This document shows, piece by piece, positions 1-6,395 of a stretch of 9,012 bases of DNA. Position numbers and translations under genes: made by a program. The DNA is from Acidimicrobiia bacterium (GTDB taxonomy: Bacteria; Actinomycetota; Acidimicrobiia; Acidimicrobiales; CATQHL01). The stretch spans positions 2,458 through 11,469 of the forward strand of contig JAGWAK010000077.1 in the NCBI GenBank assembly GCA_021296435.1. Direction: 5' to 3'. Each line of letters starts with the position of its first letter. Within the stretch, counting starts at the first letter, position 1. The notes below the pieces were generated by a model. The model worked only from the letters and a program-made list of their open reading frames with translations. It searched no databases and had not been told where the DNA came from.

Positions 1-1
1 G

Positions 2-2371
2 GTACGTAGCGCCGACGACCCCACCGAGCGGCGCATCCTGGACGCGGCGGCCCAGTTGGGGGTGACGGGTCTCACCGGCTGCCGGCGCTGGACGGTGTAC
101 CACCTCGAGGGGCAGCTCAGCTCCGCCGACGTGGCTCGGCTCTGCGCGGAGGTTCTGGTGGATCCCGTCACCGACGAGGTCGCCATCGGCGAGCCGGCCG
201 CGGCGGGGCGGGTCGTGGAGGTGGCGCCCATCGCAGGCGTGACCGACGGTGCGGCGCGGGAGTTGGAGCGGGCGGCCGCGGTGCTGGGGCTCCCGCCGCT
301 GCGAGCAGCCACCGCTCGCCGCCATGAATTGAGCGGCGATCTTGATGATGACGACGTTGCTGTGCTGACCCAGCGACTGCTGGCCAACCCGACTACCGAG
401 TGCAGCGGCAGCGGGGAGCTGGCGCCGTCGTTCTCGCCCACCTGGGAGGTTGCACCGGTGGCGTCACCGGTGCGGCTGATCGGCCTGGATGACGGGCAAC
501 TGGCCGGGTTGAGCCGGCAGCGGATGCTGTCGCTGGACGTCACCGAGATGCGAGCAATCCGGGACCACTACGCGTCATGCGGGCGTGACCCCACCGATGC
601 CGAGCTCGAGACTCTGGCGCAGGCCTGGTCGGAGCACTGCGTCCACAAGACCTTCAAGGCCGAGATCCACCTCACCCATACCCGTGCCGACGGCCACCTC
701 GAGGTCTCGCGCCATGACGGCCTGCTCAACGCCCTGCGGCGGGCGACCGCCGAACTCGACGCAGGCTGGCTGCGGTCGGTCTTCGTCGACAATGCCGGCA
801 TCGTCGCCTTCGACGACGAATTGGATCTCGCTGTCAAGGTCGAGACGCACAACCACCCGTCAGCTCTGGAACCCTTCGGCGGAGCCAACACCGGTGTCGG
901 CGGTGTGGTACGCGACGTCATGGGGGTCTCGGCCCGGCCCATTGCCTGCACCGACGTGCTGTGCTTCGGCCCCGAAGACCTCGCCGAAGCCGACCTCCCC
1001 GCCGGCGTGCTGCATCCCCGCCGCATCCGGGACGGGGTCGTGGCCGGCATCGGCGACTACGGCAACAAGCTGGGTCTTCCCACGGTCAACGGCGCCGTGC
1101 TGTACGACCCCGGCTACGTGGGGAATCCGCTGGTGTTCTGCGGGGCGTTGGGACTGCTGCCCAAGGATTCGCATCCCACCGCCCCCCGGGCCGGTGACCG
1201 GATCGTCGTCATCGGCGGTCGGACCGGCCGCGACGGCATCGGCGGCGCCACCTTCTCCTCGGCCGGGCTGGACGCCTCGGTTATGGACCGGGCCGGCTCG
1301 GCGGTGCAGATCGGCGATCCGATCGTCCAGAAGGGCTGCATCGAGGTGATCGAGCGGGCCCGAGAAAGTGGTCTGTACAACGCCATAACCGACTGCGGAG
1401 CCGGCGGGCTGTCCTCGGCGGTGGGGGAGATGGGCGCCGAGCTGGGGGCCGAGGTTGATCTGGCGACGGTGCCGCTGAAGTACCCGGGGCTGGCGCCCTG
1501 GGAGATCTGGCTATCGGAGGCCCAGGAGCGCATGGTGCTGGCCGTGCCCACCGAGAAGGTTGCGCCGCTGCAGGATCTCTGCACGGGCTGGGAGGTGGAG
1601 TTGAGCGACATCGGCTCGTTCACCTCCACCGGGCGGCTGGTGGTGCGCCATGGCGCCTGCGACGTGATCGACCTTCCCATGGAATTCCTGCACCACGGTC
1701 TGCCGGGGCGGACCCTTGTGGCGGAGCACCGAGATCCGGCCATCGCGGCGGCCACGACCGGCTCGCCGCCCGCGATCGACAACGAGAAGCTGCTCCTGGA
1801 CCTGCTAGCCCATCCCAACGTGGCCTCCCGGGAGTCGATCGTCAGCAGCTACGACCACGAGGTCAGGGGCGGGACCGTGGTGCGGCCATTCGCGGGACCC
1901 GCCGCCGACGGTCCGACCGACGCCGCCGTGCTCAAGCCTCTGGGCACCTGGCACCACGACAGGGCGGTGGCCCTGGCCGTCGGCCTCAACCCGCGCCTCA
2001 CCCGCGCTGCACGCCATCGACGAGGCGTTCCGCAACCTCATCGCCGTCGGGGCGGACCCTTCCCAGGTCGCCCTGCTGGACAACTTCAGCTGGGGCGACC
2101 CGACGAAACCCGACCGGCTCGGATCGCTGGTGCGGGCCGTGGAGGGCTGCGTCGAAGGGGTCCGCCGCTACCGCGCCCCGTTCGTCTCCGGCAAGGACAG
2201 CCTCTACAACGAGTTCGACGGCCGGGCGGTGCTCGGCACGCTGCTGATCTCCGCCGTCGGGATCGTGCCGGACCTGCATCGGGTGGCGACGAGCGCCCTG
2301 ACCACCTGCGGAAGCGACCTGTGGCTGGTGGGACGAGGTTCAGACCACCTGGGCGGGTCCCTGGCGGCTGA
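2..2371 (+). CDS. purSL: FGAM synthase large subunit PurSL (tandem PurS + PurL), 5'-partial; homology ends at a frameshift near 1997
   Basis: Converts FGAR, ATP and PurQ-delivered ammonia to FGAM, the fourth step of IMP synthesis, in the cytoplasm. The frame is open from base 2, so the true start lies left of the window; the TTG at 56 is internal. Codons 1-64 and about 70-134 form two PurS-like units that align with each other (GQLSSADVARL against GDLDDDDVAVL, each followed by a D/N-P). A linker (EMRAIRDHY, GRDPTDAELETLAQAWSEHC) and PurL follow: VETHNHPSALEPFGGANTG at about 841-897, GDYGNK.GLPTVNG at about 1051-1095, GGRTGRDGIGGATFSS at about 1216-1263, DCGAGGLSSA at about 1390-1419, and SEAQERM at about 1516-1536 (SESQERM is usual). 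Recognisable sequence stops after GLNPR at about 1996. The rest of this frame, to the stop at 2371, is an Arg/Gly/Pro-rich out-of-frame tail with no PurL similarity. Family assignment is firm; whether the break is real is open. Confidence 0.9.
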   Translation, partial: VRSADDPTERRILDAAAQLGVTGLTGCRRWTVYHLEGQLSSADVARLCAEVLVDPVTDEVAIGEPAAAGRVVEVAPIAGVTDGAARELERAAAVLGLPPLRAATARRHELSGDLDDDDVAVLTQRLLANPTTECSGSGELAPSFSPTWEVAPVASPVRLIGLDDGQLAGLSRQRMLSLDVTEMRAIRDHYASCGRDPTDAELETLAQAWSEHCVHKTFKAEIHLTHTRADGHLEVSRHDGLLNALRRATAELDAGWLRSVFVDNAGIVAFDDELDLAVKVETHNHPSALEPFGGANTGVGGVVRDVMGVSARPIACTDVLCFGPEDLAEADLPAGVLHPRRIRDGVVAGIGDYGNKLGLPTVNGAVLYDPGYVGNPLVFCGALGLLPKDSHPTAPRAGDRIVVIGGRTGRDGIGGATFSSAGLDASVMDRAGSAVQIGDPIVQKGCIEVIERARESGLYNAITDCGAGGLSSAVGEMGAELGAEVDLATVPLKYPGLAPWEIWLSEAQERMVLAVPTEKVAPLQDLCTGWEVELSDIGSFTSTGRLVVRHGACDVIDLPMEFLHHGLPGRTLVAEHRDPAIAAATTGSPPAIDNEKLLLDLLAHPNVASRESIVSSYDHEVRGGTVVRPFAGPAADGPTDAAVLKPLGTWHHDRAVALAVGLNPRLTRAARHRRGVPQPHRRRGGPFPGRPAGQLQLGRPDETRPARIAGAGRGGLRRRGPPLPRPVRLRQGQPLQRVRRPGGARHAADLRRRDRAGPASGGDERPDHLRKRPVAGGTRFRPPGRVPGG
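1984..2006 (+). repeat. Imperfect tandem repeat (12 + 11 bases) at the purSL frameshift
   Basis: CCTCAACCCGCG (1984-1995) is followed directly by CCTCACCCGCG (1996-2006), identical but for one missing A; the core ACCCGCGC occurs at 1989-1996 and 2000-2007. The frame switch of purSL falls exactly here. Such a GC-rich near-duplicate is a likely place for replication slippage or for a sequencing or assembly error. The link between repeat and frameshift is inference. Confidence 0.75.
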
Positions 2372-2858
2372 AGTGCTGAGCCTCGGCGACGCTCGGGTCC
2401 CACCGCCGGTGGGGGATCCGCTGCCCCGCTACCGGGCCGTGCACGACCTGATCGCGGCCGGACACGTGAGTGCGGCCCACGACGTGAGCGACGGTGGGAT
2501 CGCGGTCTCGCTCGCGGAGATGGCCATCGGCGGCCAACTCGGTCTTCGGGCGACCATCCCCGATGACGCCGCCGACCCCGGAGCCCGAAGTCCACTCGGG
2601 ATGATTGCGGCCCTGGCCAACGAGGCGCCGGGGCAACTCGTACTGGAAACCCCCGCCACGTCGCGGGACGCGGTGGCGGCGAGGCTGGGTGCATTCGGCC
2701 GGCGCATCGGCACGGTGACCGGGACCCGCGAGATCGAGATCCGTGTCGCTGCCGGCGCAGACCGAAGGTCTGCCGCCCCGATCGGCACCTCGGGTCACGT
2801 GAGGGTGACGGTCGAGGACGCCAGGCGCGCCTTCGGGTGCCGCTCGCTGCCGCCATGA
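2004..2858 (+). CDS. purSL: C-terminal part of PurSL, in a shifted frame relative to the 5' part
   Basis: This is the second PurM-like half of FGAM synthase. It resumes the family pattern with ALHAIDEAFRNLIAVGADP (about 2004-2060), then LLDNFSWGDPTKPDRLGSLV, APFVSGKDSLYNEFDG (about 2175-2222), a shortened DHLGGS glycine motif (about 2343-2360) and AHDVSDGGIAVSLAEMA (about 2475-2525), and ends with a TGA at 2856-2858 inside the purQ start. The first start-like codon in this frame is a GTG at 2130, but homology begins about 125 bases earlier with no start codon and no ribosome binding site. I therefore read it as the displaced 3' end of the same gene, not as a separate gene. Compared with family members I remember (GxNPR, about nine residues including D-P-Y, then A..A.DEA.RN), roughly 20 bases are missing at the junction. 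As it stands, neither fragment alone would make a complete synthase. Confidence 0.88.
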   Translation, partial: ALHAIDEAFRNLIAVGADPSQVALLDNFSWGDPTKPDRLGSLVRAVEGCVEGVRRYRAPFVSGKDSLYNEFDGRAVLGTLLISAVGIVPDLHRVATSALTTCGSDLWLVGRGSDHLGGSLAAEVLSLGDARVPPPVGDPLPRYRAVHDLIAAGHVSAAHDVSDGGIAVSLAEMAIGGQLGLRATIPDDAADPGARSPLGMIAALANEAPGQLVLETPATSRDAVAARLGAFGRRIGTVTGTREIEIRVAAGADRRSAAPIGTSGHVRVTVEDARRAFGCRSLPP

Positions 2859-3625
2859 GCCGTCCCCCGGTCCTGATCCCCCACGCTCCGGGCACCAACC
2901 GCGACGCGGAGGCGGCCCTGGCGGTGACCGCCGCCGGCGGCGACCCTCAGATCGTCGCCGTGAACGAGCTGAGGAAGCAGCCGGCAGGATTGTCCGACTA
3001 CGGGGCCGTGCTGCTGCCGGGCGGGTTCTCCTACGGCGACGCTCTGGGTGCCGGTGGGCGCTTGGCCTTGGAGCTTCGGGCCTGGTTCGGCGCCGAATTG
3101 CGCCAGGCGGCACGAGCGGGGAAGCCGATCCTCGGCATCTGCAACGGCTTCCAGACCCTCGTGAAGTCGGGACTGCTCGGACCCCGCTCTTTCACGCTCG
3201 CCGCCAACGCCGGTGGCCGTTTCGAATGCCGCTGGGTCACCCTCCGGATCGAGCCGGACTGCAAATCGAGTTGGCTGGCGCCCCTGGGGGGTTCGCGGAT
3301 CCGTTGCCCGGTGGCTCACGGTGAGGGGAGATTCGCCGTGGCCGGCTCCCAGGCGGCGACCGAACTGACCAAGGCGGGGTGCGTGGCCTTCCGCTACCTG
3401 GCTTCGGGGACGCAAGGCGGTGCGGCATCCAACGCGGCAGGGGTCTATCCCGCCAACCCCAACGGATCGGTCGACGACATCGCCGGGATGTGCGACCCGA
3501 CCGGCGCCGTGGTCGGTCTGATGCCCCACCCCGAGGACCACATAGCGGACTGGCAGAGGCCCTCGGGTCCCCCGGGGGAGCGAGGCTCGGCCCTCTTCGA
3601 GGCATTCGTGGACGCTGCCCGATGA
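2855..3625 (+). CDS. purQ: FGAM synthase glutaminase subunit PurQ
   Basis: A class I (triad-type) glutamine amidotransferase that hydrolyses glutamine and passes ammonia to PurSL in the FGAM synthase complex. The 256-residue protein opens with VLIPHAPGTNRDAEAA, where the family usually has GTNCD. It has LLPGGFSYGDALGAG at about 53-67, the nucleophile Cys96 in GICNGFQ, and the catalytic His225-Pro-Glu227 in LMPHPEDH. At 256 residues it is longer than the roughly 225-residue PurQ that works with separate PurS and small PurL, which fits its PurSL partner. The ATG at 2855 is preferred over the in-frame GTG at 2837 because it forms an ATGA overlap with the purSL stop and puts the beta strand VLIPHAPG near the N-terminus. 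No good Shine-Dalgarno is seen, so translation is probably coupled to purSL. Confidence 0.95.
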   Translation: MSRPPVLIPHAPGTNRDAEAALAVTAAGGDPQIVAVNELRKQPAGLSDYGAVLLPGGFSYGDALGAGGRLALELRAWFGAELRQAARAGKPILGICNGFQTLVKSGLLGPRSFTLAANAGGRFECRWVTLRIEPDCKSSWLAPLGGSRIRCPVAHGEGRFAVAGSQAATELTKAGCVAFRYLASGTQGGAASNAAGVYPANPNGSVDDIAGMCDPTGAVVGLMPHPEDHIADWQRPSGPPGERGSALFEAFVDAAR

Positions 3626-4611
3626 CCGTCGCCGCCCCGAACACGCACGCCTTCGCGGGCCTTCCCGCCGACATGGCCGCCGGGCTGGGACCGATGCGGC
3701 GGGGCAAGGTGCGCGATGTGATCGACCTGGGCGACCACCTGGCACTCGTGGCAACCGACCGGCTGTCGGCCTTCGACCAGGTGCTGGGACTGGTGCCACA
3801 CCGTGGCCAGATCCTCAACCAACTCTCCGCCTGGTGGTTCGAGCGGCTCGCCGACATCGTGCCGCCGCACATCGTGGCCACCGTCGACCCCAACGTCTCG
3901 ATCGTGAAGATGTGTGTGCCGCTGCCCGTCGAAGTGGTGGTGCGGAGCCGGCTCACCGGCACCACCTCCACGTCCCTCTGGACCCGGTACGAGTCCGGCC
4001 GGCGCCGCATCGACGGGATCGACTTCGTCGACGGGATGGTCAAGAACGATCCGCTGCCGTGCCCTGTCATCACCCCGACCACCAAGGCCCACAGTGGCCA
4101 TGACCAGCCGCTGAGCGAGGCCGAGGTGGTCTCGGATGGCTGGGTGGACGCCGCGCGTTGGGACGAGGTCCGAACCGTCGCGCTGGCGTTGTTCGAGAGG
4201 GGCCAGCGGATGGCGCAGGCTGCCGGTTTGGTCCTCGTCGACACCAAGTACGAGTTCGGGATCGGCCCCGACGATCGGCTGATGTTGATCGACGAGGTGC
4301 ACACGCCGGACTCGTCGCGCTTCTGGCGGCTCGCCACTGTCGAGTCGCGCCGTCAGGCCGGGCTCGAACCCGAGAACCTGGACAAGGAGATCGTGCGCCT
4401 CGCCTATGCCGCCGCGGGGTACCGCGGCGAGGGTCCGCCCGAGCCGCTCGGCAACACGCTGGCAGCAGAGACAGCGGCCGCCTACCGGCAGGTGTTCGAG
4501 GCGCTGACGGGGGCACGGCTCCAACCCGCCCCCTACCCGGCCGAGTCTCGGATCGCGGCCGCCGTGGCGATATCGCTCCATGCGCGCCGGGCCGGCAACG
4601 GTGCGCGATGA
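3622..4611 (+). CDS. purC: SAICAR synthetase PurC (long form)
   Basis: Ligates aspartate to CAIR with ATP to give SAICAR. The 329-residue protein has GKVRDV near residue 29 (the nucleotide-binding start), ATDRLSAFDQVL, ILNQLSAWWF, PVEVVVRSRLTGTTSTSLW, VKNDPLPCPVITPTTKAHSG, the family signature LVDTKYEFG, DEVHTPDSSRFW, and ENLDKEIVRL near the end. The usual bacterial enzyme is about 235-300 residues. The TSTSLW and TPTTK...HD.P.S features recall the plant-type proteins more than the short bacterial type (from memory, not a search). The signature R...TGS reads LTGT here, a Ser-to-Thr change. The ATG at 3622 overlaps the purQ TGA as ATGA; only weak purine-rich bases (GTGGA at 3608-3612) precede it. 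In-frame sequence upstream of 3622 is a shadow of purQ and was not included. Confidence 0.95.
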   Translation: MTVAAPNTHAFAGLPADMAAGLGPMRRGKVRDVIDLGDHLALVATDRLSAFDQVLGLVPHRGQILNQLSAWWFERLADIVPPHIVATVDPNVSIVKMCVPLPVEVVVRSRLTGTTSTSLWTRYESGRRRIDGIDFVDGMVKNDPLPCPVITPTTKAHSGHDQPLSEAEVVSDGWVDAARWDEVRTVALALFERGQRMAQAAGLVLVDTKYEFGIGPDDRLMLIDEVHTPDSSRFWRLATVESRRQAGLEPENLDKEIVRLAYAAAGYRGEGPPEPLGNTLAAETAAAYRQVFEALTGARLQPAPYPAESRIAAAVAISLHARRAGNGAR

Positions 4612-5207
4612 TGCCCGCGTCGATGGCTGCAGGCAGCGATCCGGGCTCGGAGCCTGACCCGCCGGAAGGTGTCCGATCGAGAGCTCGACCCGGCGCGCTG
4701 GCAGGCGCCGGGCGAGGGACCGGCTCGGCGCTGGTGGGGGTGGTCATGGGCAGCGACTCGGACTGGGCCACGATGCGCCGCTGCTCGGAGGTGCTCGGCG
4801 ACTTCGACGTCGCCCACGAGTGCCGCGTCGTGTCCGCTCACCGCACCCCTGACCTGCTCACCGAATACGCCAGGCTTGCCGAAGACCGGGGTTTGCAGGT
4901 GATCGTCGCCGGTGCTGGAGGGGCCGCCCACCTGCCGGGGATGCTGGCCGCGCAGACGATCGTGCCCGTGATCGGTGTGCCGGTCGCCAGCCGGGCACTC
5001 AACGGCATGGACTCGCTGCTCTCGATCGTGCAGATGCCCGCGGGTGTGCCGGTGGCCACCATGGCCATCGGCGAAGCCGGCGCGGCCAACGCCGGGCTCC
5101 TGGCGGTGGCCATGCTGGCCCGCCACGATCCGGATCTGGCCGATCGGCTGACCGCCTACCGGGCCACCCGTGCCGCTCAGGTCCGTGCCACCCAACTCGA
5201 GCGGTAG
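4608..5207 (+). CDS. purE: N5-CAIR mutase PurE (class I) with an N-terminal extension
   Basis: Rearranges N5-CAIR to CAIR, acting after PurK. The conserved core has GVVMGSDSDW at about 43-52, RVVSAHRTPD with His78, IVAGAGGAAHLPGM with His108, VIGVPV, GMDSLLSIVQMP, and ATMAIGEAGAANAGLLA, all hallmarks of class I PurE. The core alone accounts for the usual ~160 residues. With the ATG at 4608 (overlapping the purC TGA; the sequence reads ATGATG) the protein is 199 residues and carries about 40 extra residues rich in Gly, Pro, Arg and Ser with no recognisable domain. Later in-frame starts are ATG 4611, ATG 4623, GTG 4734 (just before the core, with GAGGGA at 4714-4719 about 14 bases upstream) and GTG 4740. 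I keep 4608 because the 4-base overlap matches the other junctions, but the start is unsettled. It ends with TAG, unlike its TGA-ending neighbours. Confidence 0.93.
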   Translation: MMPASMAAGSDPGSEPDPPEGVRSRARPGALAGAGRGTGSALVGVVMGSDSDWATMRRCSEVLGDFDVAHECRVVSAHRTPDLLTEYARLAEDRGLQVIVAGAGGAAHLPGMLAAQTIVPVIGVPVASRALNGMDSLLSIVQMPAGVPVATMAIGEAGAANAGLLAVAMLARHDPDLADRLTAYRATRAAQVRATQLER

Positions 5208-5229
5208 AGGGGCGCCGGAGATGACGGGC

Positions 5230-5235
5230 GGAGGG
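5230..5235 (+). promoter_or_regulatory. Shine-Dalgarno of purK
   Basis: GGAGGG lies five bases before the ATG at 5241, inside the 33-base purE-purK gap. It is the only strong ribosome binding site in the window and fixes the purK start. It fits a gene that cannot rely on stop/start overlap with the gene before it. Confidence 0.8.
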
Positions 5236-5240
5236 ATCTC

Positions 5241-6395
5241 ATGAGCGTGCTCGTGCCGCCGGCGGTGATCGGCATCGTGGGCGGCGGGCAACTGGGCCGG
5301 ATGCTGGCGCAGGTGGCGCAGCGCCACGGATACCGGGTCGCCGTGCTCACCGGCGGGGACGAGCGGACTCCCGCCGGCGCGGTCGCCGACATCGAGATTC
5401 CCGCCGCCTTCGACGACACCGCAGCCGTGCAGCGTCTCGTGGCCTGCGCCGACGTCATCACCTGGGAGCTGGAGGATGTGGATCTTCACCTGGCCGGCGT
5501 CGCAGCCACCGCCGGGGTGCCGGTCCGGCCCCGGCACCAGGTGCTGGCCGCGGCGGCCGACCGCGCTGCCGAGAAGCGAGCCCTCCAGGCCGCCGGGGTG
5601 GCGGTGGCGCCGTACCGGGAAGCGGCCGGCCCGGCGGAATTGGCCACCGCCATCGCCCACCTCGACGGGCCGCTGATCGTCAAGACGGCCCGCAGCGGCT
5701 ACGACGGCAAGGGCCAGGTCCGTCTGGCCGCCGACGGGTCGGAGCCGGAGCGGACCGCCACAGCGGCCGAGGTGTTCCGGCGCCTCGGTTCTGTCCGGCT
5801 GATCGTGGAACGGGAGGTGCCGTTCGATCGCGAGGTGTCGGTCGTGGTGGCCCGGTCCGCGAACGGCGCGGTCGCCGATCACGGGGTGATGGAGAACGTG
5901 CACGTCGACGGGATCCTGGACACCACCACAGTGCCGGCACGGCTGCCCGAGGAGGTGACCGCCGCGGCACGCCAAATCGCCGCCCGGCTGGCCCGCCACC
6001 TCGACGTGGTCGGCGTGCTGTGCACCGAGATGTTCGTGGTCGGCTCTGAACTTCTCGTCAACGAGGTGGCGCCGCGCCCGCACAACAGCGGCCACTGCAC
6101 GATCGAGGCGGCAGCCGTCAGCCAGTTCGAGCAGCAACTCCGGGCCGTCTGCGGACTGCCGCTGGGAGATGGCAGCTGCCGGCCGGCGGCCATGACGCAG
6201 TTGCTGGGCGACCTCTGGGCCGGCGGCGAACCGGCGTGGGGCGAAGCCCTGTCCGACCCCGGGATCCGGCTGCATCTCTACGGCAAGCGGGACCCCCGAC
6301 CGGGTCGCAAGATGGGGCACCTCACGTGCGTCGACGCCACGCCGGAACTGGCGTTGAAGCGGGTTCTGGCGGCCCGGGAACGGCTGGCTCCGTGA
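5241..6395 (+). CDS. purK: N5-CAIR synthase PurK
   Basis: ATP-grasp enzyme that makes N5-carboxyaminoimidazole ribonucleotide from AIR, ATP and bicarbonate, feeding PurE next door. Its 384 residues match the normal family length. Visible motifs are IGIVGGGQLGRM at 10-21, TWELEDVD, LIVKTARSGYDGKGQV with Lys148, EREVPFDREVSVVVAR, MENVHVDGILDTTTVPA, and the ATP-grasp metal site region NEVAPRPHNSGHCTIEA (Asn274 onward) followed by SQFEQQLRAV. LHLYGKRDPRPGRKMGH closes the C-terminal domain. The start is set by the strong Shine-Dalgarno at 5230-5235. The stop at 6393-6395 overlaps the purF GTG. PurK next to a class I PurE shows the two-step, ATP-dependent carboxylation route common to bacteria, not the one-step class II PurE route. 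Confidence 0.97.
   Translation: MSVLVPPAVIGIVGGGQLGRMLAQVAQRHGYRVAVLTGGDERTPAGAVADIEIPAAFDDTAAVQRLVACADVITWELEDVDLHLAGVAATAGVPVRPRHQVLAAAADRAAEKRALQAAGVAVAPYREAAGPAELATAIAHLDGPLIVKTARSGYDGKGQVRLAADGSEPERTATAAEVFRRLGSVRLIVEREVPFDREVSVVVARSANGAVADHGVMENVHVDGILDTTTVPARLPEEVTAAARQIAARLARHLDVVGVLCTEMFVVGSELLVNEVAPRPHNSGHCTIEAAAVSQFEQQLRAVCGLPLGDGSCRPAAMTQLLGDLWAGGEPAWGEALSDPGIRLHLYGKRDPRPGRKMGHLTCVDATPELALKRVLAARERLAP

Noticed and set aside
2130..2858. A separate gene starting at GTG 2130
   Set aside because: PurL homology in this frame begins at about 2004, before any start codon, and no ribosome site precedes 2130, so it is the 3' end of purSL.
3445..4581. A 378-codon - strand open frame opposite purQ/purC, and a similar 384-codon one at 6791-7945 opposite purF/purD
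   Set aside because: Both are composition-driven shadows of conserved genes, and neither shows a recognisable motif.
5221..5244. Seven-codon mini-ORF MTGGGIS whose TGA overlaps the purK ATG
   Set aside because: Too short to judge, and purK has its own strong ribosome site inside it; a chance reading is the simplest explanation.
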